NCBI GenBank assembly: GCA_029224185.1
Contig: CM055197.1
Span: 18,266,642-18,330,641, forward strand
DNA from: Karalla daura
Lineage: Eukaryota > Chordata > Actinopteri > Chaetodontiformes > Leiognathidae
DNA: 64,000 bases
Reading direction: 5' to 3'
The stretch's first letter is position 1; the number at the start of each line of letters is the position of its first letter. Shown here piece by piece: positions 38,301 to 50,115 of the stretch. The notes under the pieces are model-generated. The model saw only the letters and a list, made by a program, of their open reading frames with translations. It had not been told where the DNA came from and did no database searches. The position numbers and the translations under genes were made by a program.

Positions 38301-39037
38301 AAGAAATACTCCGACGTTCATGTGGAACTCCCGGGTGGAAAATAAGAAATCCCTGAAGCCTCACAACGGCCCCAGTTATTACGTGCCCTTTAAACCCTGA
38401 GTCTTAGGATTAGTCCACTCCCATAAAAACGAACAGGTTGATTTTTAAATATAACCACTGAGCTCTGTGTGAGTGATATATGACTTTGCAGCAAAGTCTG
38501 CGCATGTCTTTAAATCTTTTTTAGGGTGGAAAATAAAAGAGACAATCCCTGAGATTGTAATTGCTGTTATGATGTATTATCTCCCACATTAGCCTCCATG
38601 ACAAGCGTCACAACAATCCTATAATTTTATGTTTGGGCCATGGGATTTTCCAGTTCCTCCATCGCGTCCTTAGAAGTGCAAGTCATAGTATGCGGATCTG
38701 GTTAGCCTTTCAGAGCTGGGTGGTGACTGAGTCCTCCAACTTGTCCCGACAACTCGGCAGGTTGGGTACTACTCAATAGAATGGCCTCGGCAGCGTCATG
38801 TCTGCTACCTGCACCTGCCACAGGCAAGTGCTTCTGCCTCACAAAGGCATAACTTAATGCTGAAGCAGGTCCCGGCCTGCATCCCCCCCCACCCCACCCC
38901 ACCCCCCCTCTCCAACCCTCAACCCTCAACCCCTCCCCGCATCCTCTTACTCAGCCCTGCCTTTTTGTTCTCAGCGCTTCATTGTCAGACCACAAGGAAG
39001 GCAGGAAAAAGTGGCTACTTGACCTTCTTTGGTCAGC

Positions 39038-39061
39038 CTCTCTCTCTCTCTCTCTCTCTCG

Positions 39062-39093
<32 letters not shown>
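39038..39093. repeat. (TC)n microsatellite
   Basis: TC units with two CGC interruptions. A C-rich tract lies at 38883-38921. Confidence 0.95.
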
Positions 39094-41179
39094 GTTTCTG
39101 CCATGACGTTTTCATCAGGGACTAACCCGTGTCCTGGAAGAACTGTTGGATTATTTCCAGCCAGAGACAGCTTTGTTGGAGAATTTGAAATCCTCCTCCC
39201 AGCTGAAGTTGCGGCTCACAAAATGAGCAGAGCTGATAATAGTGTTTACAAGCGGCTCACAATGTGCCTTGTGTATTAGCATATCCAATTTGTCTTCAGC
39301 GCCGGCCCTCTGAGCGCCCAGATCAGGTGGGCGCTGCTAACTTTTATGAGAGGCTTCATTCACAGATGCGGCAATATTCCTCCAACACCAGTGCAGGGAA
39401 ATGTCAGATTTCCATAGTGCAGACCACTGTACAATGAAAGCACTTGAGCAACAGTGAATCAGTGAGACAAAAGTCAAAACATGATCCCTCTGTGCTCATG
39501 ATAACCCCCCCCGCTGCATGCCCAAACAGATATTATTTTGAATTCCTTCTCCTTTATCTCCATCTTCCTCCGCATCTGCTGCCAATTACATCATCAAAAT
39601 GCTTCAGTTCCTGTTTCCTCCCTCCCCTGAATGGCTGATCACCCCTCAGTGGCAGTCGAACAGACCCACAAAGGCATAAATTTAGATGGCACATGTACTG
39701 GTGTATGTCTGAATGGATGAAGGGGAGTTATTAATGTCTGAGAGATACGTATTAGAGTGTAAGAGCATTATTCTGCTCCGGAGGGTGGAATTAAATTCAT
39801 AATCATGAACCGTTTAAAGTGTCTTTTCTCAGGCGCTGAACCTAACGTGTACAGGTGGTGGACAACGGCACGACGAAGCCAACTCAGGCTCTGCATATTT
39901 CACACGCTTCTGACGTTAACTATGTAAGGCAGTCAATCGATTAATCATGGAAATAATCTGCGGATTAATAGCAAATGAAAATAAATCATTTAAAAAGACC
40001 CAAGTCACAGAACTCGTTATTAATGTATGTACGACTCCAACTTTTATGTCTCACGTATTCTATTTTTCAAGTGCCTGGAAAGACACGAGGAGAATTTAAC
40101 CAGAGCGCCTACTTTTTAATTTCTTTCATACTGCATGGAATCGCATGTAATTAAACAGCACAGGATTTGTCAGTGATCCATCAGTTTGACACAGTCAATA
40201 CTGTCTGAAATGATCCAGATACACCTCTCTGGCATGAAATTCACACGTGCTAGCAGGTGTATTAGTATCATGTTGGCTGTTCTTGGTAGCTAAAGAACTT
40301 TTATCAGTCTGATAGACTGAGGATTGTAGTGGTTTGCGTTTAACAGTTTATTTGTAACTGATGATAAATGAGCAACCGTCAGATATCTACTGACTGAAAA
40401 GTTTCATCAGGTGCCAGTAAGTTAATACTAATAAGCATTAAAATGTCCAACAAGTAAATGCCAAAAAGTAGACAACAACATAAAAAGTTATGAAATACTG
40501 AATTGAAAGCTCCTTTTCCTGTTTTTTATTTCCTTGTGGGACTGTTTGGAGATGTATATATTTACACGTCATACAAGTCCCACTCACTCAAATGCACCAA
40601 GAGTATGATTCAGAAATGGCTTCAATCAACTCAGAATTCAGGAGGACGAGATGATTGAAATAAATGCTGTATTTTCCCTCTTCCTGTTTCCCTCCTCAGA
40701 GTCTGCTCCCGGGCCGCTGCGGCCGTTTTTCAATCTAAATGCACTCACAGTTGATGGACTGAGGCCAAATCGATGCATATATTGAAAAATCCCTTTTAAT
40801 AATGACCTGCGCCAGGTGTTTTCACCACTCAGCCCATTACTTTGTCCGCCCGCCCCCTCGAGCCTCCTTTTAAAGGATGGACGGGGATGTAGGTCAATAA
40901 GATGACCGCACATAAAAATCCCCTTTTTTCTTGCTGCGCCTCATGAAAGGAGCCGAGTCATTTGTCATTGATCCCCCACCCCACACCCCTCCCCGCTGCC
41001 CCCATGCCGCCGCCTCCTCGCCTCCAGATTACTCCTGCTGCCGCGCTAATACCTCTGGGAGAGGCGCAGAGAAGGAGGGCAGCTACACCTGCGGCTGCCG
41101 AACAAGTGTATCACTGTCTGGGTGCTCTGTCCCGGCTTGTCGGGCCCTCTCACCTGGAATGTGCCGATGAGACAATCAG

Positions 41180-41360
41180 GTGCAATAGGCGCGTGGCGGC
41201 TTGCTGCGGGCAGAGATAAACTGCTCAGACGCACCGGGCAGAGAGCGGGCGGGAAGGGCTTCCCGGCCCCGTCGTCGACACCTCTCGGAAGCCGGAGACG
41301 CGCCGGCGAGCCGCGCGAGAGACGGCGGTGGTGGCGGCGGCGACGAGAGCAACAGCTGGT
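41180..41360. other. CpG-dense block without a recognised gene
   Basis: About 23 CpG dinucleotides fall within about 125 bp (41229-41350), far above the surrounding DNA. Frames of 69-106 codons are open on both strands but resemble no protein I know. It could be an orphan CpG island, a noncoding-RNA promoter or an enhancer. Confidence 0.55.
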
Positions 41361-42949
41361 TTCCAAACAGCTCGTCTCCGTGGAGTAATATCTGTAGATT
41401 CATCGTGTAGGCTTGTTTGACTATCCCTGCATGACTCACTCCAAGGGTGGAGTGCTGTGAGATTTTGTTTAGCCTGAGGGGGAGAAAATTTCATTTCTAT
41501 CAAGGAAAGGTCATGAGCAATGTTCCAGCTTCACAGGAAATGCATCAACGCACATAATTGGATAACCTATCAGTTTTGGGGGCACAGTGATTGAAGTGAC
41601 ACTATTTGCCAGTGATATTTGGTCAGCCGGATTGGAGGTGAATGAAAAATGCCAAGGAGCTCCCCGAGTGTTGCTTCAGCGTTAATCTTTTATTAGCATG
41701 TGGCCACAAACCGTCCTGTGTGCGAACACGCTGTCAAAAGAGTCGTCGGGCTTTAAGTGGAAGTGGTGGATTAATTTGCCGAAAATCGAATTATCCATCC
41801 GATTTGCCACTAAAAATAACACAATCGCATTATTACATATTACATTATGATTTTTGTTGGCCGGCCAATAAGACTTCTCTTAGTATTCCAAATAACCACA
41901 CAACCGCTAAACTGTTTAATTTTCAGAGTTATGAGCCTCCGCTCACCCCCCCCACCCCCTCACCCATACAGTTAAACAACGTGAGTCCCGGGTCACAATG
42001 CGGTTATGGGCTCTCTGTCTGCTACACAAGACATTGTAACCCTCCTCTACTTGTAAATTTAGATTAATGGTTTAATAACAACAGGTCTTGTATGTATTAT
42101 CTGGGGGCATTTTTGTAAAGTTGCATGATTTTCCCCTCCTCTTAGGGGAATATTATTTACCGCTGAAACCCAAGCAAGACTTTTTGAGGAGAAAACGACC
42201 CCTCTCAAGTGTTCATTTTTCCAGAGTGTGTGTGTTTTTGTTGTCTAGGTTTTCCTTGGTGGCAGTGAACAAAGCGTTCTACTGTGGAGTAGTTTCAGCA
42301 ATCGCAGACACAGTGTCTGTACAGGGAGTTCCTGTCCCTGGCCCAAACCCACAGACCAACAGCAAAGAAGGACAAGGTCAACCATTGCCTCTGCTCTCTC
42401 TTGGCATCAAGGCAGAGGAGCTTTACCTCACCCTCAAGTTGTATTCCTCCAAACCTCATGTCAGGGAATTCATTTTGCAGGGAGAGATGAAAAATAAGAC
42501 AACCATTTAAACGTGTTTTTTTAAGAGCAGTGCTTCATGAGAATCAGCCCAGGCAACATTTGTCAGTGTGTTTATTAAAACTTGGTATCAAAACACACGG
42601 ACTGAGGATCGTCCAAGAGAAATAATTAAAAAATAGACAAGGTGGGTGGGGTGGTGGGATATTGTCAAGGGGGAACCTTGAACACAGAGGTGTCAAAAAG
42701 TGCAGTTTCCAACTCCAACAGTGAGTCATTACCCATGTTCGAAGCACTTCTGGAGACACATTTCCAAGTGTCGCCATTCATGACAACGCCGCAAGAAGGT
42801 TTACATAACTCATTTGTGTAAATTATGGTATGAGGTCTGAATGTATCCATAATTAAACCATTTGCGTGACAGTTTAGCTGCTCCCTGGGCCCAGCCTGGT
42901 CACAGTTCTCCTGCCCTAGTTTGGATTGGCTGGGAGTCAGGGGTAGGCA

Positions 42950-43268
42950 GCGCGGCGTCTTGGTGGTCAGCACTGTCACCTCACTGACAGGAGGACCTCA
43001 GGTTTGTTTCCAAGGTCGGAGCGAGGGCCTTCCTCTGCATCTGTGCATGCTCTCCCTGTGTCCCAGAGTCCAAAAACATGCATTTTTAGATCGAACGGAG
43101 GCTCTAAAATGCTCCTGGATGAGAGTGAATGTGTTTGATGGACTAGTTAACTTTCCAGAGTGTATTCCCAGCCTTTGCCCAAAAAGCCCTGGAGATAGGC
43201 GTCAGCAGACCCCTGCAACGCCAGTTGGATCTAAAGTTTTGAAAAAAAAAAATTGGATGGATGGGAAT
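42950..43268 (+). repeat. SINE-like repeat, full-length copy
   Basis: It runs from TGGTGGTCAGCACTGTCACC through CAGAGTCCAAAAACATGCAT, TGAGAGTGAATGTGTTTGAT and CCCAGCCTTTGCCCAAAAAG. It ends in a poly-A and the GGATGGATGGG tail. It is the longest copy here and the reference for the other fragments. Open frames across it are chance. Confidence 0.7.
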
Positions 43269-43629
43269 TGGGTTGTAGCCATGAACCACAAAGACGGAAA
43301 CGTCCAGTTCCACCAGAAGTGAGGCTGAGTCCAACCTGCGCACGGCCTCCAGTAAAACCACAAGTTTTTAAGATAATACCACTCTGATGTCTGGCTGCTT
43401 TAATGTGAAGCAGGAGGGCAGCCAACCTGGCTCAGATCACAGCAAACGTACCTGTGAGCACATAACCCTGTTCAAAACCACAGTTTGTCACTTTTACACT
43501 TTAGCCCTTACATGGATTTAACAAATGAGATCGGATGTGTTAATTAGAGAGGTTTTAGAGGTGCCCCTAGGCAGAATGTGTTACCTCCAGACATAGCCGG
43601 CCGAGCGGCTTCCAGTTTTGAATCTGAGC

Positions 43630-43725
43630 TCAGATAAGATAAGTTAACCCGCTGCTACTGAATCAATCTTCTCATCTCTCGGCAAGAACGCAAATAAGCA
43701 AAACGCTGAACCATTCCTTTGAATC
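43630..43725 (-). repeat. Second teleost repeat family, fragment 3
   Basis: AAGTTAACCCGCTGCT, TCTTCTCATCTCTCGGCAAG, AACGCAAATAAGC and CATTCCTTTGA occur in the order of the 3' part of this family. This is the clearest copy in the window. Confidence 0.6.
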
Positions 43726-46551
43726 GATTTGACGCTGCGACTCGCATCAGGCCGTGCCTTGCACAAAACTGGAGGCCTTCACAGCCTCTTCCTATTACTC
43801 GCCTGTTAAAGCCAAACACCATTATCATAAATAGACGATTTTGCTCCTCTGGCTGGAGTTTGGGTAAAGGAGCAAAGATTTAAAGGCATTCTAATAGGAA
43901 GATCATATTATCTCAATCTTAGCGACTTTCAGGTGAGGCTGGGAGCCAGTTTGAGAAATATTTTACCGTCCGTGTTGGTTTAACTCTCTGCTTGGGCAAC
44001 CAAAGATTACGAGACAATTATCAGAGGCTGGAATTCCTGACTGTGCTGCACATGATAAGAGGAGCTCAGCAGTTGTAGACGATAAAAGCAGAGACACTCA
44101 CCAATGAAAACACCAGAACTCTTATCAGATTGCAATAGACTTTGTAGATCCTCCCTAATCTGTGCATGTACTTGCTTTGAAAAAGCTTTCACTGTCACAT
44201 TAATGGCCATATGTGATTCGTCACCTTGCTCTGTGTGGGAATAAAATGCTGCTTTTAATTTTTTTTTCCTTTTAAAATGAAGCTTTTATTCATTAAAGTG
44301 AATTGATTTATGTTTTTTTTTCCCCAGTTTGGCTGTGTTCTCCGGTACTGTTCAAAGCCCTGCGGCCAATTATTCTTTCACAAAGTGAGAACATCTATTA
44401 AATCTGGATAACAGGAAAAATTAATTGTAACGAGTTAAAAGAGAGAGTGACAAGATAAATATCCCAATTGTGCTGCAGTTGTTTTTTGAGACGTGTCACC
44501 GTGAAATATGTAAATGGCCAAAAAACAAAAACAAAAAGAGAGCGTCCGCAAAAAAGAGCACGCGGTTTCGTAACTCGTCAGCCTGTAATAGGCTGAAATC
44601 ATGCACATGATACACCTCATCGGACTTTACAGATGATGCGTGACTTATTTTTCGGTGACACAGAGCTTACACATCCCAACTGCAGCAGGCCTGCAGGGCG
44701 ACGTCTGGCCTTTTCATAATGCGCCCAGTCTCCAGCATCATGTCGGTCCCAGATCGCATCCGCTCTGTGCTCTGTGTGTCCACGGGTATCTGCGGGGCTG
44801 GCTCCAGAAACATCATGTGCACCCAGACCTTTGACCCCACGCTAGCCCTGACATCATCGACTTGTTTAAAGTTGGAGAAACACGACTCTATTTGTCATAC
44901 AAACAGCGTCACGTGTTTTGACATTTAGATCCGAGGAATGCGGCTTGTTCATACAGTCTGACGCCTTCCATGGTTGATGAGGATTTTGTCAAACTGTTTT
45001 TTGTTTTTTTTTTACCTCTGAGCAGGCTGAAAGGAGTAGAAATCTCATTATCAAACTCTCACCAGTTAGCTTGTGCAAACTGTGACCAGTGTCTTTGGAC
45101 TGGTAGATTTGGCTTGTTTTCGAGTCCCGCATTAAAAGTAGACTCAGCAGCTAAGTCTCTATTAGTTTCCCTATGGAGCGCATTGCTGATGGACAGCTGG
45201 GACTCGGTGTCACATGTCCAAAACCAATAGGTGATAGATGTGAAATGACTCTATATAAGGGATTAAAGGATGCGCCCTATGATCTTCTATATTTTCTTAC
45301 TGTCAACAGTGCAAAAGAGCAAAACCCAGCACCACCTGCAGCTTGACTATGTGAGTTATTCGTCTGTGCCATAGACGTTGAGTGTTGTCCCAAAACTAAT
45401 AAAAACACGTAAATAAGACGTTCCTTTGTTGCACTGAACACGGGCTCAGCGGTTTATTTCCAGAGTCACGACACAGCAGCACAACGTGAAGTCATCCCCA
45501 GATTAAAATGGTCCCAAAAATGACACTATTTATTCCAAATTTAGCCATGTTTGCTGTCTACTACGGTGCACATATTCTTTTGCATTTATTTTCCATATCA
45601 ATTGTAAATATACATGCTTTTGTATTATTAATACACTATTGACATACATCTCAGGCCTGGGGCTGAATGGGAGCTCAGAAGGTACGGAGAAAATATCCTA
45701 TAAAGTGTTTGTTTTTCATCAAATTTGCCAGGGATATCCATTATCGTCTCGCTGCTGGATCACGCTCACCATTTAAGAGTCTCCAGTGGACCCAGACACA
45801 CAAAAAGAATATACAAAATCCACACGGACCAGACGGGACAGCACTATCCACCAATCATCCGCGTCACTGCAGAAATATATATTACCCATTTCCTAAAAAG
45901 TGCAACATCTCAGGACTAACTTCCAGGCAAGAGATTTGCATGGTGCTTCACCCTGGGTGTGAAAAAGCCACGTCATTTAGTACAGGAGAAACAAACTGTT
46001 TCCAGTCCCCATGCTGAGCCATGCTAACCAGCTGTGTGCTTATCACGCAGACATGACGGTTATTAATCTTCTCGTCCACATTTCCCAGTAACATCTGCAA
46101 ACTTCAAACTTGCAGCGCTAAACATATATAAAAAAGATGCTGACTTGATGCCCTGAGTCACTGGGTCTATATCAAACTCCTGAGCCAGTGCAGATTGCAA
46201 ATGCATTATCATATATTAATATGGCAAAATAACAACTTCAACATGCTGTCACTTTGAGTTACGCCACGAAAACTCGCCGCCGTGTCTTTGATGTGGCAGC
46301 CCGCTGAGGAGGCTGCTCAACAGGCCTGCGCCCCATGATAACAATACAATTGCAGGACGTTATTGGCCACGCTCGTCGTGCTTTTTAACAAATCGTGTCT
46401 GTGCAGGGAGCTCTCTTGTCTGAGCCACTTCCCAGTGAGTAAGAGCAGCCTCAGACGCTGATGTACCCGGGGCCCTGCCTACTTCTCCACACCTACCCCA
46501 CCGTGTCATCACGGTCCGGGCTTCTCACTGAGCTGTAATTACCTCAGGCTG

Positions 46552-46584
46552 ACACACACACACACGCACACACACACACACACA
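46552..46584. repeat. (CA)n microsatellite
   Basis: A CA tract with one CG. Confidence 0.9.
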
Positions 46585-46912
46585 ACGAGGGAGATGCCTT
46601 CAAGTAAACACAGTCCAGATTCTGGCCCAGCTCACTTCAAAGCTGCAGCATGCTGATAACAAAGCAGACCCCGGAGAGTCCCCCCCCCGCACTACCACCA
46701 CCTCTCCCCCTCCTGCCGAGAGGCTGGTTGGGGGTTCGTAGAGGGAAGGAGGAGGTGATGTTTGGGGTTGGGTGGGTGGGTGTGGGGGCAATAGTGGCAG
46801 TGGTGTGAGAGAGAGGAGGTGTGAAGTGGCCTTTGACAGCACAGCACCTGCTGCGTCCTCCCCACCAGGCCGCTCCGCGCCATTTGTCTCGACTGACCGG
46901 TTAGCTGGGACC

Positions 46913-46980
46913 CGGGGGGGGGTGGAGGGGATTAACACTGGTGTGTGTGTTTGTGTGTGTGTGTTGGGGGGGGGGGGGGG
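46913..46980. repeat. G-run / (GT)n / G15 compound tract
   Basis: A G8 run, a GT tract and a run of fifteen G in a row on the plus strand. The 241-residue minus-strand frame across it is Pro/Thr/His low complexity. Confidence 0.9.
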
Positions 46981-49900
46981 TTCAACCAGGAGGCATGTTG
47001 ATGGGGAAAGGTGGTGTTGAGAGACGTGGGGGGATGCTGCGTGATAGGACACACCTTCTGTCATCCCGGTGGAACATTCCAGTCGTCTGTGGCAACCAAC
47101 GCTGCCGCTGTGGGGTGATGACGCGTCCGCGCTCACATGCCCTCCTGTGTGCCGGGCGGTATGTCTCATGTTGACGCTATCGTCAGTGAGCTCAAGCTGA
47201 CTCGCGTTAAGTGTTGCCTCAGCCTCACAGAGGCCTGAATCTGCGCTAATCGGATCATCATTACCATTATCTCCTAACACGATCCAAATGCAGCTCGTTG
47301 CCTTTAAAGTCACTCCCGATCCCACATCAGTTAGCGCCTTGGCTTCTTATCTTTTTTCTTTTTTTTTTCTTTTTTGCGACTCATGACACAGCTGGACCAG
47401 GGCTCCTGTGATCAGTCCACTGGAATGAAGGCATCGGTGCAGACCAGGCGATCTCAAAATACTCAAAGGCTGCGGTGGAGGCTGAGGAATGCACCAATGA
47501 CAGGAGATATTTATGGCGAGGGAAGACTGTGACTACTAGCTCGGAAAGACAAACAATCTGTTTCTCGGAGGGGGATTGTGATATCGATGCAGTGTTTGTA
47601 AGACTCATAATTGCAAAATATCACACGGCACAAGTACTCAGCAGCCCCGGTGGGTTGTGTTTGAAATCTTAGCGAGCTGAAATATTTCCTGTTCCTCTCG
47701 AAAAGCAGCGACGGCGAGTCCTGCTCAGCATAAATTAAAAAAAAGCAAAAACTGCTGTCCCATCGGAATTTTAAGTCCACTGTGGACAGTTTTGTCAGAT
47801 ACAAACATTATTCTACCTATTCTGTTCCAGTGATCACAGAAAGTTTCAAATCAAGCCAATGCAAATATAAACCGAAAGTTTTTCCAAAATGATGAACGAT
47901 GTTCTGCTGTTTGGGTTATGTATGCAGATGGATCCATGATGGATATCCCACTGAAATGTGTCACTACAGTGGATTCATCATTTTGTGAGAAAGAAAATGA
48001 ACCAGAATATCTCTCCAGGATGACTTTCAAAAAACTCACTCATATTCAGATCTGCGTTGGTAAAATTAGCTCATGAGATCCTTCTTAGGCAGTTAAAACG
48101 AAAACAGTCCTCAGGCCGTGTACTCAAACTAAAAACAACCATAAAGAAAAGCCATCAACAGAATAATTTATTGTGTGATAAACTTTTTGTAACTTTGGCT
48201 CTGTTTCAGGCTGTTTAAAGCCTCAGCTTCTTGGCTCATCAATCTGATACCAGGCACCATAAAGCACAAGACTGAGTGAGTAACTCAACTGGAAACTGGA
48301 AGTGTGCCGTAAATCCCATGATGATGCTCCTACTGGGTTTGCTGATATCTGGCGAGAGGAAAGTTCGGGGGTCGGGATAATCAAGTAGTCACCTTTTTGT
48401 AATGATGAATGTAACACACAATCGCGATGGGAAAAGCTGACATCTTGTTCAAAATGGAAAAGTTCATGCGCTTCACAGAATGAAAACACTCTTGTTCACC
48501 CGCAGGGAATCTTGATTATGATTATCCACAGATACTTTCATGCAAATGTAAGCATTTTTTCAGGGGTTGATCAGAAATTAATTTTGACCAGATGGCTTTG
48601 ATGAATTCATACTGGCCGTATCACAGTCTTGCATCTTCAAAAGTTTATCTCATTCATTTCAACCTCCACGGTATAGTCTTGATATTTCAACGTGATAGAA
48701 CAACAGAAAAAAACAAACATGCGGAGGAACGCTGCCTCCTTTTTGGCCCTTTCACACATTTTCTAAATGACTGGGTGAGTTGGTCCTGCAGGCCCAGCAA
48801 ATTATTCTAATAAACCAGTCTGAGAGGGCAGACACATTTTGTTTGATCTCACAAGCCGTTTGCATATTCAGCGTGTGATGTAGTGTCCCGAGTAAACACA
48901 TGTTCAGATTCGAAGGATCAAAACAGTTGAAAACCTGCGGTTTACAGAAACGGACTTTGTGATTGACCACTTCAGAAAAAAAGCAGAAACACTCCCCTGA
49001 ATCAAGACGTACTGGAAGCAAAATGAAAGGCAGCAAGTCACGGGATTAAGTTTATTCCTGTATGCAGTGGCAGGCAAAACATCATTGTGTTTGTAAGTGA
49101 CACTCTGGGTTGTAGTTTGTTCTTTTGTGGCTCTGCTTGTATTAATTCAGTCCTCTTTTGAAGGTTTTTGCTCTTACCAGGAGTGGCCAGGTTATTGGGA
49201 ACGCCATTGTAATGCAAAACAACACAAAGCACAGCCTCAAGATTTTCCACAGGTCTCAATTAATCCTGTAAGCAGAACAAAAACGAATTTCCTGCAGGGC
49301 TGCTGGGTGGTATCTAACAGGTGTTACAAGTTGTTTAATTATGACTTGTAATGTTGAACAAGAGTTATGATGTGTTTGCAGCAAATATGCAGATTATCTA
49401 CATCTTTTTTAATTGGTTGAGCTTATTGTTGGGCAAAGGAGTCCTACCCAGCCCTAGAGAAGCTTCCAGGGAGGTTCATGTCCTGTTGAGGCTTGTCAGC
49501 AGAATACAATACCCAGAGTCTGAATAATGTGGCCGGGAGCTAGTTTATTCAAGCTCCTTTTGTTTGCACTCCATACTCACCTTTTCCCTTGACTGATGAT
49601 CAGATAACCAGCTGAGAGAAAAAAAAAGTATTTCCAGAGATGCCACCGGCTGCCACTGGCCCTCTGCAGAATGTGTCTTACTGGATATTGTGGAGTGATT
49701 TCACGCTGTGTCATGGTTTGAGGCTAACACATCCATCTAAGAAATCCCAAAAATTCCTCAAAGCAACATATTCAAGCCTCAACCGTGCTATGGATGGTGC
49801 CTAATACCACTCGGAGGCCCAATGTCATGCCACAGCACAGTGCGAGCCTTTCTCAAGCCCCCAGAGTATTCTGTTTCACTATTTACCCATAAGTTAAGAG

Positions 49901-50016
49901 AGGTCATGCAGTAATGTGTGTGTGTGTGCCCGAACAGCTGCTCTTTGATGTCGCTACCTGGGACTCTATGCATATTTCTGTGACAAGCTCACACAATTCC
50001 GGTTTTTCAGCCACTG

Positions 50017-50115
50017 ATAAAGGAATACAACATTTGACTGAGTTTTATGAGAAGACTGACACTGCAAGTGTGAAATAAGCTAATTTAGCTTCGCACAAAG
50101 ACAGTGCTCCTCTGA
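50017..50115 (+). repeat. Second teleost repeat family, fragment 4
   Basis: AAAGGAATACAACATTTGAC, ATGAGAAGACTGACACTG and TAAGCTAATTTAGCTTCGC mirror the fragment at 43630 in the opposite orientation (shared AAAGGAAT and ATGAGAAGA blocks). Confidence 0.5.

Larger units (their letters stand above)
34736..42949. other. Long intergenic stretch
   Basis: Contains the CA, C-rich and TC tracts and the CpG block already listed. 36470-36800 is AT-rich. A plus-strand frame of 140 codons at 42088-42510 is of normal complexity but has no recognisable domain, so it is not called a gene. Confidence 0.55.
43269..50016. other. Long intergenic stretch
   Basis: Mostly AT-leaning with T runs near 44260, 44315 and 47350, and the tracts at 46552-46980. 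No coding exon was recognised on either strand. Confidence 0.55.

Noticed and set aside
39300..39345. Possible CTCF motif (CAGGTGGGCGCTG)
   Set aside because: One base too long in the core compared with the consensus, so not called.
46600..47325. 241-codon minus-strand open frame
   Set aside because: Runs across C-rich and CA/GT repeats, giving Pro/Thr/His strings. No recognisable domain.
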